Assembly: GCF_900098925.1 (NCBI RefSeq)
Contig: NZ_LT622360.1
Coordinates: 46,384 to 110,383 of the forward strand
Direction: 5' to 3'
Length of the DNA stretch: 64,000 nucleotides
Origin: Bacillus massiliglaciei
GTDB taxonomy: Bacteria > Bacillota > Bacilli > Bacillales > DSM-1321
The stretch's first letter is position 1; the number at the start of each line of letters is the position of its first letter. The translations under genes were made by a program, and so were the position numbers. Below the pieces are notes generated by a model. The model saw only the letters and a program-made list of their open reading frames with translations. It made no database searches and was not told where the DNA came from. This document shows positions 44,447 to 51,970 of this stretch, piece after piece.

Positions 44447-45364
44447 ATGGGGCATCATCATGGACATTCTCATGATCACGGGCATCACCATTCCGCAAAT
44501 AAAAAAGCCTTGTTTTCTGCCTTTCTTATAATCTCTATTTTTATGGTTGTAGAGGTTATTGGCGGATTTCTGACTAACAGTCTGGCATTGCTCTCAGATG
44601 CGGGACATATGCTGAGTGATGCGGCGGCATTGGGGCTCAGTTTTGCGGCAATCAAAATGGGAGAAAAGAAAGCAAGTGTAACAAAGACATATGGCTATAA
44701 GCGGTTTGAAATTCTTGCCGCATTGCTAAACGGTCTGGCTTTATTGCTTATTGCTGTCTTCATTATTATAGAGGCTGTTAAGCGTTTTTATTCTCCGCCT
44801 GAAGTGCAAAGCCTCGGCATGCTGACAATCTCTGCTGTTGGCTTGGCAATCAATATTATCGCAGCGTGGATATTGATGAAGGGCGACAAAGAAGAAAACC
44901 TGAATATTCGCAGTGCGTTTCTGCATGTTATTGGAGATATGCTGGGATCCGTAGGTGCCATTATTGCCGCCCTGCTTATTTACTTTCTTGGCTGGAGCGC
45001 TGCTGATCCGGTTGCAAGCATCATTGTTTCCTGTCTGATTGCCGTAAGCGGCTGGAGGGTCGTGAAGGACTCCGTTCACATCTTGATGGAGGGAACGCCT
45101 GTTCAAATCAATTTAGAAGAACTGAAGGAAGGGATCCTGCAGCTGGAGAAAGTGAATGATATCCATGATCTTCATGTCTGGACCATTACTTCCGGATTCC
45201 TGTCTGCCAGCTGTCATATTGTAATTACTGAAGACAGAGATCAGGACGAGGTTTTATCTGAGGTTCAAATGTTTCTTCATGATCAATTCGGGATTGAACA
45301 CTGTACCATTCAGATAGAACGATTCTCCGCAGGCTGTCCCAACCCTCATGAAACCTGTAATTGA
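44447..45364 (+). CDS. Cation diffusion facilitator metal exporter (CzcD-type)
   Basis: This 305-residue CDF transporter exports divalent metals such as zinc in exchange for protons. The His-rich N-terminus (GHHHGHSHDHGHHH) may bind metal. TM helices carry the metal site residues in LALLSDAGHMLSDA (HxxxD) and HVIGDMLGSVGA. A cytoplasmic domain with HDLHVWTITSGFLSASCHI and a C-terminal HCTIQIE follows. Metal preference is not certain. GAAACGGAGG precedes the ATG; a terminator follows. Confidence 0.93.
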   Translation: MGHHHGHSHDHGHHHSANKKALFSAFLIISIFMVVEVIGGFLTNSLALLSDAGHMLSDAAALGLSFAAIKMGEKKASVTKTYGYKRFEILAALLNGLALLLIAVFIIIEAVKRFYSPPEVQSLGMLTISAVGLAINIIAAWILMKGDKEENLNIRSAFLHVIGDMLGSVGAIIAALLIYFLGWSAADPVASIIVSCLIAVSGWRVVKDSVHILMEGTPVQINLEELKEGILQLEKVNDIHDLHVWTITSGFLSASCHIVITEDRDQDEVLSEVQMFLHDQFGIEHCTIQIERFSAGCPNPHETCN

Positions 45365-45396
45365 TTCATCTAAGGAAAATGTATGTTATTTTAGCG

Positions 45397-45428
45397 GACC
45401 ATTCTTTGGATAAGAAGAATGGTCTTTT
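45397..45428 (+). terminator. Terminator after the CDF exporter gene
   Basis: GACCATTCTT pairs with AAGAATGGTC, followed by TTTT. Confidence 0.8.
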
Positions 45429-45627
45429 GGTTTGGTTTCATGCCATTATCTGACCGTCCGTCGGATTTTAGCTTATGGCGGATGTTCTGGAGGGAACTTG
45501 TAAAGGGAAGACGGTGCGGATCCCCGCAGCGAGAAGTTAGGTTTGAACATATTCCTGACATAATGAGGAAGTATGATAAGATGTAAAAAGTATTTTGCTG
45601 CAGAGAGCGCAAGAAAGGGGCTCCGTT

Positions 45628-46323
45628 ATGGGAAGGATATTGGTTGTAGAAGATGAAATTGCCATCTCGATGGTACTAAAAGCATACTTAGCCAGAGAAG
45701 GCTTTCAGGTTATTCAGGTATTTGATGGGGGAAAGGCACTTCAGGCCTTTGAAGAGAATGATCCAGACCTTGTGCTTCTGGATGTTATGCTGCCGAACAT
45801 AGAAGGCTGGGAAATCTTAAAGGAAATTCGTGAAAACAGTACTTGCCCGGTCATCATGCTAACGGCATTGAATGATATTGATTATCGGCTGTCAGGCTTT
45901 AAATATGGAGCAGATGATTACATAGCCAAGCCCTTTGTTGCCGATGAAGTAGTGGCTAGGGTGCATGCGGTGCTGAGGAGGGCCTCGGCTAAGAATGTGA
46001 ATGGAGAAGAAGGGTATATCCACCGATTCGGAAGCTTAAAAATCGATGCCAGGGGCTGCACTGTTCACTTGAATGAAGAGGAAATCAATCTGACTCCAAG
46101 GGATTTGTCCTTATTGATCTTTTTCGCCAATCACCCTAACCAGATCTTTACAAGAGAACAGTTGATCGAACAGGTTTGGGGCATGGATTATGATGGAAGT
46201 GACCGGGCTGTCGATCTTGCTGTGAAGCGAATCAGGAAGGCTCTCGTCAAGTGGCCGGAACAAGAGGGAGAGATCAAAACACTTCGGAGAATGGGGTATC
46301 AGTTCATTGTTCACGAAAAATAA
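45628..46323 (+). CDS. Two-component response regulator, OmpR/PhoB family
   Basis: A 231-residue regulator with a receiver domain (acidic pocket VVEDE, phosphorylated D52 in VLLDVMLPNIEG, switch T in MLTALN, K in YIAKPF) and a C-terminal winged helix (NLTPRDLSLLIFFANHPNQI, then FTREQLIEQVWG). The ATG at 45628 has AAAGGGG upstream; the frame opens slightly earlier at 45595. It is coupled to the kinase gene by a 17-bp overlap. Signal and targets are unknown. Confidence 0.93.
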   Translation: MGRILVVEDEIAISMVLKAYLAREGFQVIQVFDGGKALQAFEENDPDLVLLDVMLPNIEGWEILKEIRENSTCPVIMLTALNDIDYRLSGFKYGADDYIAKPFVADEVVARVHAVLRRASAKNVNGEEGYIHRFGSLKIDARGCTVHLNEEEINLTPRDLSLLIFFANHPNQIFTREQLIEQVWGMDYDGSDRAVDLAVKRIRKALVKWPEQEGEIKTLRRMGYQFIVHEK

Positions 46324-47755
46324 AAAGAGAACAACACTTGTCCGCTACTGGACAACTCGCTATATTCTCACTTTGATTACCGGGCTTTTTGTGATTTCCA
46401 TTCTATCCATTTGGTGGATGGAAAAAACAGCAGTGGAATACAGGCTCAGTCTGTTCAAATATTTAGCAGATGAAACAGCGGACCGGGCGATTAAAGATAA
46501 TGGACAGATTGTCATCGGTCCTGGTCTCGCTGCCATTATTGAGGAGAGAGAACAAATTCTCCGTCTGAATCAGCAGCCGATTATCTACATTGTCGATCCA
46601 ACTGGGAAAATCATTTATACCGTACCTCAGGTATATATAGAACCTAAGAATGACACGCTGCCGTCGGCCATCATGAAAAGTGATGAGACTATCCAAAAAG
46701 TGAAGATTCAAAAAAACAGCAAAGTCTATATTGTAAAATCTCCTATTGTGTTTGAAGGAAAAACGAAAGGCTGGGTAGTTATTGCCCAGGAAGAAGCAGC
46801 TTTAAAGGAAGTTAATCAGGATCATGAGCTGCTTGCGATTATGATTGTATCCATTTTGATTCTTGGATGCGGCGTTATCTTGGCTCTATCTGTCAAGATA
46901 TCAAAGCCGATACGGAATGTAGCGAATGCCGCTGCAGAAGTCAGGGAAGGAAATTACGATATTAAGCTGAACAGTGAGCAGACGCGGGAAGAGGAAATAT
47001 ATGAACTAATCGAATCCTTCAAAACGATGACGACAAGATTGAATCAGATGGAGCGGCTGCGGGCAGAGCTGCTGGCTGGTGTGACCCATGATTTAAAAAC
47101 ACCGGTCACTTCGATCAGCGGATTAATTCAGGCTGTAAAAGATGATGTTGTGACAGGACAGGAAAGCAAAGAATTTCTTGATATCTCATTGAAGGAAACA
47201 CAGAGACTTCAGGATATGATTGAAGATCTGCTGAATTATAATGCCCTTTCAGCAGGATCCTTTACATTCCTGCTTGAAAAAGAAGATATGAATCAATTTC
47301 TTGATGAAATCGCTCATCGATGGAAGGTAACGCAAGATGATGAAAATTTTGATTTGGAGCTTCTCTGTCCGGATGAACCATTGTTTGGAGAGATTGACGC
47401 CCTGAGGATGCAGCAAATCATTCTTAACCTGCTGAATAATGCCAAACAGGCACTTACGAAAGACGGGAAAATTACGATCCGTTTATATGAGTATTCTGAA
47501 GCTGAAATTGCGATCGATATTTCAGATAACGGGACAGGAATCCCGAAAGACGAGCAGGAATATATCTTCGAGCCGTTTTACCGCGGTTCTGCCAAAAAAC
47601 TGCAGGTTCGGGGTTTGGGTCTTGGTTTGCCGTTCAGCCGGATGCTGGCAAGAGGGCAAAATGGGAATCTTTTATTGAGACAGAGTGATGAGAAGGGAAC
47701 CACTTTTACGCTGCTGATTGAAAAATCCGATCAGTCTCCTGCAGAAGGAGTATAG
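46307..47755 (+). CDS. Two-component sensor histidine kinase
   Basis: This 482-residue kinase has TM1 (about residues 17-37), an extracytoplasmic sensor of about 135 residues (VDPTGKIIYTV suggests a PAS-like/Cache fold), TM2 (residues 176-196), HAMP, and a HisKA domain with H261 (GVTHDLKTPVTSI). The HATPase_c domain has NLLNNAKQAL, DNGTGIP and the G-box GLGLGLPFSR. It starts at TTG 46307 inside the regulator gene, preceded by GGAG at about 11 bases upstream of the overlap. The stimulus is unknown. Confidence 0.92.
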   Translation: MFTKNKKRTTLVRYWTTRYILTLITGLFVISILSIWWMEKTAVEYRLSLFKYLADETADRAIKDNGQIVIGPGLAAIIEEREQILRLNQQPIIYIVDPTGKIIYTVPQVYIEPKNDTLPSAIMKSDETIQKVKIQKNSKVYIVKSPIVFEGKTKGWVVIAQEEAALKEVNQDHELLAIMIVSILILGCGVILALSVKISKPIRNVANAAAEVREGNYDIKLNSEQTREEEIYELIESFKTMTTRLNQMERLRAELLAGVTHDLKTPVTSISGLIQAVKDDVVTGQESKEFLDISLKETQRLQDMIEDLLNYNALSAGSFTFLLEKEDMNQFLDEIAHRWKVTQDDENFDLELLCPDEPLFGEIDALRMQQIILNLLNNAKQALTKDGKITIRLYEYSEAEIAIDISDNGTGIPKDEQEYIFEPFYRGSAKKLQVRGLGLGLPFSRMLARGQNGNLLLRQSDEKGTTFTLLIEKSDQSPAEGV

Positions 47756-47774
47756 GAACTCGCGGAGAAGAAGC

Positions 47775-47807
47775 AAAAAAGGATGCCGGGGGAAGGCATC
47801 CTTTTTT
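47775..47807. terminator. Bidirectional terminator
   Basis: AAAAAAGGATGCC pairs with GGCATCCTTTTTT, between the convergent kinase and Spx-like genes. Confidence 0.92.
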
Positions 47808-47819
47808 GCTGTACAGTTT

Positions 47820-48218
47820 TTAAAAAGCTAATTGGCTGATGGCCTGTCTTAACTGGATATGCCGCATTTTTCTTGGCAGAAAGCGGCCCATTTCCTCTTC
47901 GTTATAACCCGCATGCAGATTTTTCTCATCGAAAATAATCGGACGGCGCAGCAAATCTGGATTTTCACGAATAAGCTGGCATAATTCATTTAAAGGGGCA
48001 TTGTTAATATCAATGTTCAGACTTTTAAATTTCTTCGAACGTGTAGAAATAATTTCATCTGTGCCGCCTTCGGTTTTTTTCAGGATTTCCTTTATTTCAT
48101 CTACTGATAATGGCTGAGAGTATAAGTTTCTTTCTGTATAGGCAATGTCATGTTTTTGAAGCCAGGCTTTTGCTTTGCGGCATGCAAGGCTGCTCGGAGT
48201 TGTGTAGATTGATACCAT
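47820..48218 (-). CDS. Spx/MgsR family regulator lacking the first CxxC cysteine
   Basis: This 132-residue member of the ArsC/Spx family binds the RNA polymerase alpha C-terminal domain in its relatives. The body is strongly Spx-like ([20 protein letters not shown], then [20 protein letters not shown] and FLPRKMR). In Spx the redox switch is C10-x-x-C13; here residues 10-13 are S-L-A-C, so only C13 remains. It is probably a paralog next to a canonical Spx elsewhere. No ClpX-targeting LXN end is evident; the tail is ISQLAF. It would be redox-blind if it works like Spx C10 substitutions, which is inference. Confidence 0.9.
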   Translation of the reverse strand: MVSIYTTPSSLACRKAKAWLQKHDIAYTERNLYSQPLSVDEIKEILKKTEGGTDEIISTRSKKFKSLNIDINNAPLNELCQLIRENPDLLRRPIIFDEKNLHAGYNEEEMGRFLPRKMRHIQLRQAISQLAF

Positions 48219-48564
48219 TCGTAATCGACTCCTTCATAATCTTTTTTAATGTATTCTTCCAGTTAAATTTCATGTTTGTTCATTCGGGTCAGATGAAGAT
48301 TGTTCACCTCGTTCAGAAGTTGGTCACATGAAGTAACTAAATCATGGTAAAATGATTGTTATCTTTGTGATACTTTAAATTTACTTGATTAATGTGTCAG
48401 CAGTATGTCAAGAGAAAGAACTTTTATTTTCAAATTCAAAATGGCTGGAGAAAGAAACAGATTCTTTTCTGTGAGAGTTTCCGCTTTTTCTTTGCAGCAG
48501 TCTGTATGACATAAGCTTCTTGGCAAACAATCCATGTAACTATTTGAAAAGGACTGAACAAGTA
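48219..48564. other. Divergent intergenic region with repeat relic
   Basis: This holds promoters for the spx-like and modB genes. At about 48449-48499 lies a segment (CTGTGAGAGTTTCCG..TTTTTC) resembling the loop and GAGTTTCCGTTTC flank of palindromic repeat copy 3, possibly a decayed copy. No modA or its remnant was recognised. Confidence 0.45.
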
Positions 48565-49218
48565 ATGCCTGAGAATTTTTGGTCGCCTGTCATTCTGTCA
48601 TTCCAGGTAGCGGCATTGGCAGGTATCGTTGTTTTTATAACTGGTATTGCATTAGCCAGGCTTTTTGTCCGCTGGCATTTCCGGGGGAAAGTGCTGGCGG
48701 AGACCGTTTTAATGCTTCCGCTTGTTCTTCCTCCATCTGTTATTGGCTTTTTGCTTATAGTGTTTTTAGGGACGAACAGTCCTCTGGGTGAACTGATTGG
48801 ATCCCTTTTTTCCCGGCCGGTGATGTTTACATGGTGGGCAGCAGCAATTGCCTCAGCAGTTGTGGCCTTTCCGCTTATGTATCAATCGGCCAAAACCGGT
48901 TTTCAACAAATTGATACGGATATTGAAAAAGCTGCCAGGGTAGACGGCGCGAATGAATGGAAGGTATTCCTGCTGATTTCTTTGCCGCTCACCCTTAGAT
49001 CACTTGTGACAGGGGGGATTTTAAGTTTGGCGAGAGCGTTTGGGGAATTTGGTGCTACACTGATGTTTGCCGGCAATATACCCGGTGTCACCCAGACTAT
49101 GCCTACAGCGATCTACATTGCTATGGATTCAGGAGAAATGGGCCTGGCTTGGGCATGGGTTGCCCTGATGATTATTTCATCTTTTATCATGCTTTTTGCC
49201 GTAACATTTATTAAGTAA
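48565..49218 (+). CDS. modB: Molybdate ABC transporter permease
   Basis: A permease of about 217 residues with five to six TM segments. The permease signature EKAARVDGANEWKVFLLISLP (the EAA loop) couples it to an ATPase. SLARAFGEFGATLMFAGNIPGVTQTMPTAI is diagnostic of ModB/CysT-type permeases. The frame opens at TTG 48520; the ATG at 48565 is about 12 bases from AAAGGA and matches the usual N-terminus. No modA or modC is adjacent, so it is an orphan in this window. Whether it carries molybdate or another oxyanion is not certain. Confidence 0.88.
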   Translation: MPENFWSPVILSFQVAALAGIVVFITGIALARLFVRWHFRGKVLAETVLMLPLVLPPSVIGFLLIVFLGTNSPLGELIGSLFSRPVMFTWWAAAIASAVVAFPLMYQSAKTGFQQIDTDIEKAARVDGANEWKVFLLISLPLTLRSLVTGGILSLARAFGEFGATLMFAGNIPGVTQTMPTAIYIAMDSGEMGLAWAWVALMIISSFIMLFAVTFIK

Positions 49219-49307
49219 ATGCTAATTTTTAAATGGGAATGACCCATGGAAGGTAGTAATTTTCACAAATTAAGGGTACACTGACATTTCCCACTATAAG
49301 TAATGAA

Positions 49308-49793
49308 ATGAGGAATACACATTTGTTGACATTTGAGGAAAAATTAGCCATTATTGAATCTTTCCCGCAGTTGGAAAGAAAGGATATTTCACTGGGCAGA
49401 GTGAATTTTCATTTTAGCGAGAGTGTGCTTGAAAAGAAAATTATTGTTCAGCACCTCCATCCAAATGGCAATGGGTTTGTATATGCAGGCCATTTGCCGG
49501 AGAAAGCCGATAAAAAAGGTTTTATTAATATACGTGAATATGGAGAGCCGGAGCTGAGAAAGCTAATCGAAGCGAGTATGGCCTATATGAAGACAGAAGA
49601 AGTTCCGGTTGAAGTGCAAAGTGAATTCAAAGACCTTGCGGGGATCTGGGTTGGCAGGGATAACCAAGAATTGCTTTTGGAAAATGAAGATTTACTTTGG
49701 AATGTTTATTCAGGTCCTAACCTGGAGGAATGCTTCGAGTCCCCTGTGGAGGCGGAAAGATACCTTCTTGAGGAAGGGTTCAGAAAGAAGTAA
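49308..49793 (+). CDS. Hypothetical protein
   Basis: An acidic soluble protein of 161 residues (156 if it starts at TTG 49323) that I do not recognise. It includes FPQLERKDISLGRVNFHF, VQHLHPNGNGFVYAGHLP, and a C-terminal DLAGIWVGRDNQELLLEN region that looks like a small beta domain. The ATG at 49308 has no ribosome site, while GAGGAA (49310-49315) is well placed for the TTG at 49323, so the shorter form is more likely. It follows modB by about 90 bp with no obvious terminator. Confidence 0.75.
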   Translation: MRNTHLLTFEEKLAIIESFPQLERKDISLGRVNFHFSESVLEKKIIVQHLHPNGNGFVYAGHLPEKADKKGFINIREYGEPELRKLIEASMAYMKTEEVPVEVQSEFKDLAGIWVGRDNQELLLENEDLLWNVYSGPNLEECFESPVEAERYLLEEGFRKK

Positions 49794-49849
49794 AATCGAA
49801 TATTGTTGAATACAGGCGGTATTTGTCGTCAATTTCTTTGGTGATACCC

Positions 49850-49879
49850 TTGTGTTTTTTCATGATCCCATGCTATACT
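49850..49879 (+). promoter_or_regulatory. Putative promoter of the cold shock gene
   Basis: TTGTGT (49850) and TATACT (49874) are 18 bp apart. Transcription would start near 49886, leaving a leader of about 118 nt before the csp ATG, in line with the long 5' UTRs of cold shock genes. Confidence 0.4.
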
Positions 49880-50003
49880 ATAAACAATTATTTTTGTTCG
49901 GAATAAGATTGATAGATGGAAGTACCGTTATAGGATTCCTCTTGAAACTGTCCAGAAGCAAGAATAGTAATAAATGGATTATTCCAAACAGGAGGAACTA
50001 TAC

Positions 50004-50201
50004 ATGGTACAAGGTAAAGTAAAATGGTTCAACGCAGAAAAAGGTTTCGGTTTCATCGAAGTTGAAGGTCAAGACGACGTATTCGTACACTTCTCAGCTA
50101 TCCAAGGCGAAGGCTTCAAGACTCTTGAAGAAGGCCAAGATGTAACTTTCGAAATCGAGCAAGGCGCTCGTGGACCACAAGCTGCTAACGTTCAAAAATA
50201 A
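50004..50201 (+). CDS. Cold shock protein (CspB/CspD type)
   Basis: A 65-residue single CSD domain with RNP1 KGFGFIEV and RNP2 VFVHFSAI; it binds single-stranded nucleic acids and acts as an RNA chaperone. The frame opens at 49974, but the ATG at 50004 with AGGAGG is clearly the start ([20 protein letters not shown]). A long leader and a strong terminator flank it. Which B. subtilis paralog (CspB, CspC or CspD) it matches is unclear. Confidence 0.96.
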   Translation: MVQGKVKWFNAEKGFGFIEVEGQDDVFVHFSAIQGEGFKTLEEGQDVTFEIEQGARGPQAANVQK

Positions 50202-50211
50202 TTGAACGCAT

Positions 50212-50240
50212 AAAAAAAGACCCCATTGGGGTCTTTTTTT
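50212..50240. terminator. Terminator after the cold shock gene
   Basis: AAAAAAAGACCCC pairs with GGGGTCTTTTTTT. Confidence 0.93.
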
Positions 50241-50397
50241 ATGCCTGTTTTTACATAGAGTTATATAAGACTTAAGACGTTCCTGGTAAATAACGTGTAT
50301 ACAAACTTTGTTAATTGCAGCCTCTTTGAATGAATGAACCAGGCAGGAAAATAGGGGCGGTAATTCTAGCCTGGTCTAGTTTCTGATAAAAATACAG

Positions 50398-50838
50398 CTA
50401 GTTTATTAGACGGGAGCTGTTCAATTTGTCAGCGAAAATCTGAGAGAACCTTTCGATTCTAGGCATATCCGCCTGCTGATACATTTGTTCGACTTTCAAG
50501 GTTACTGCAAGGCGGCTTTTGACAAACAGCATATTCCTGAAAAGATCTACAGCCCCGCAAAAGTGACTGTAGTTGGTTTCACCTGTCCCAAATACCCCTG
50601 TAGTGATATGGCTGATATCTGAAACCTCCAAATAATCATAAAGCGGCTTCATCCTTGCTGGAAGCTCTCCATCTCCCCATGTATAGGTTCCAATCAGGAG
50701 ACCGTCATAGGAGGAGAGGGAAGAGAAGTTCGTCACAGCAGCAGGCAGGAGTTCAGCCATAGGAAGCTGTTTCCCGATTGCTTCGGCCAATGCTTTTGTA
50801 TTCCCTCCGGCTGAGTGATAAAGAATCCCGATTTTCAC
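50398..50838 (-). CDS. Flavodoxin, probable RNR electron/activation partner
   Basis: The 146-residue protein has a flavodoxin fold: FMN phosphate loop LYHSAGGNTKALAEAI, and the FMN-stacking loops GTYTWGDGELP and GTGETNYSHFCGAVD. Its ATG overlaps the stop of the RNR beta gene (ATGA), so it is cotranslated with the reductase. In class Ib systems the flavodoxin-like NrdI activates the Mn cofactor. This one is longer and more like ordinary flavodoxins than B. subtilis NrdI, but its position suggests an equivalent job. That function is inference. Confidence 0.85.
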   Translation of the reverse strand: MKIGILYHSAGGNTKALAEAIGKQLPMAELLPAAVTNFSSLSSYDGLLIGTYTWGDGELPARMKPLYDYLEVSDISHITTGVFGTGETNYSHFCGAVDLFRNMLFVKSRLAVTLKVEQMYQQADMPRIERFSQIFADKLNSSRLIN

Positions 50839-51887
50839 AGTTCATCAAAACCATTGCCGGCATTGACCTGGCTGTACGTCCGGGATTTCTGTTCGAAAAA
50901 GTCTGTTTTGGTTTTGGAGATCGATTCATCATCGAAGGCTTTAATCCATGGCATCGGATTTTCCGGATATTCTTGATACAAATTTTTCAGTCCGAGCATG
51001 CGAAGCCGTTTATTTGCGATATATTCGATGTATTCATTGAATTCATCAAGCGGAAGGTCTGCTTTATATTCAAGATCCTCAAGCATGTATTCAGACCAGG
51101 ACTTTTCCAGTTCGACCGCTTTTTGCATAGTCGTCTGGATAAATTGAATGTTGTCTTCATTATTTAATTCAGGGTACTCATACATTAGGATTTGGATCAG
51201 CATGCCGACAAAGTCAAAGTGGACCATTTCATCGCGATGGATATAAGAAATCATCGTTGCAGATCCGGTCATTAGGTTTTGCCTTCCGAGATTATAGTAA
51301 AACGCAAAAGCCAGATAAAAGTAGATGCCCTCCAGATTTGTGGAGTGGATCAAGGCCTCGAATAAATGCTGAGGCGATGGGTCATCTATAAAGCGCTGAT
51401 AAGCATCCACAATCGGCTGATTTCGTTTGATCACTTCCGGATGGGACTTGATTCGGTTAAACAGTTCTTTCTGCTTATCCAGAGGAATCAGAGAAGCCAG
51501 AATATACGAATAAGATTCATTGTGAATGGATTCCTGCTGAGCCATATTCGCCAGGATGGCTTTAACGGCTGGATCCTTTACATACTTCATGAATTCAACG
51601 AGCGTTGGTGTCTGAAGACTGTCCATGCCGGCGATCATCGTAAGGATATCCAAAAAGGCGTCCTGAATATCCTCATCCAATTCTCCCCATTGTTTCTTGT
51701 CCTGCATCATATTCACGCTGGAGGGTTTCCAAAAATTATTAAGAAGCTGCGTGTACGTATCATAAAACTTTTCATACGGAATATCGTTCCAGTTCAGAAA
51801 GCCGGAAGCTTCTCCTTTAAAAACGCCGGTTGCCCTCGTAGGATAGTTCGGTTCAAGCATTCGGATTTTATGAATGGAAGTGCTCAT
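50835..51887 (-). CDS. nrdB: Ribonucleotide reductase class I, beta subunit
   Basis: The 350-residue radical-generating subunit. The di-metal ligands are visible: D89, E119 and H122 (QQESIHNESY), E186, E220 and H223 (HRDEMVHFDF), with the radical tyrosine at Y126. All canonical residues are present, so it is a standard class I protein, not a Tyr-less variant. Whether it is Ia (Fe, NrdB) or Ib (Mn, NrdF) is not settled; the downstream flavodoxin favours Ib-like activation. It follows the alpha gene by 83 bp, which contain an imperfect hairpin. Confidence 0.9.
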   Translation of the reverse strand: MSTSIHKIRMLEPNYPTRATGVFKGEASGFLNWNDIPYEKFYDTYTQLLNNFWKPSSVNMMQDKKQWGELDEDIQDAFLDILTMIAGMDSLQTPTLVEFMKYVKDPAVKAILANMAQQESIHNESYSYILASLIPLDKQKELFNRIKSHPEVIKRNQPIVDAYQRFIDDPSPQHLFEALIHSTNLEGIYFYLAFAFYYNLGRQNLMTGSATMISYIHRDEMVHFDFVGMLIQILMYEYPELNNEDNIQFIQTTMQKAVELEKSWSEYMLEDLEYKADLPLDEFNEYIEYIANKRLRMLGLKNLYQEYPENPMPWIKAFDDESISKTKTDFFEQKSRTYSQVNAGNGFDEL

Positions 51888-51923
51888 GTGAAAAAATCTC
51901 CTTTGTCAGTCAGATGATAAAAC

Positions 51924-51953
51924 CCCCAAACTTCCATAAGGGGAAGCCTGGGC
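51924..51953 (-). other. Imperfect hairpin between RNR alpha and beta genes
   Basis: On the minus strand CCCAGGCTTCC pairs imperfectly with GGAAGTTTGGG, followed by GGTTTT. It could attenuate or protect the transcript, adjusting alpha/beta ratios; weak as a terminator. Confidence 0.4.
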
Positions 51954-51970
51954 TGTGCAAATTAGAACGG

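Noticed and set aside
50398..50838. Calling the flavodoxin gene nrdI outright
   Set aside because: The FMN loops and length look like an ordinary flavodoxin; only its position suggests an NrdI role, so the name was withheld.
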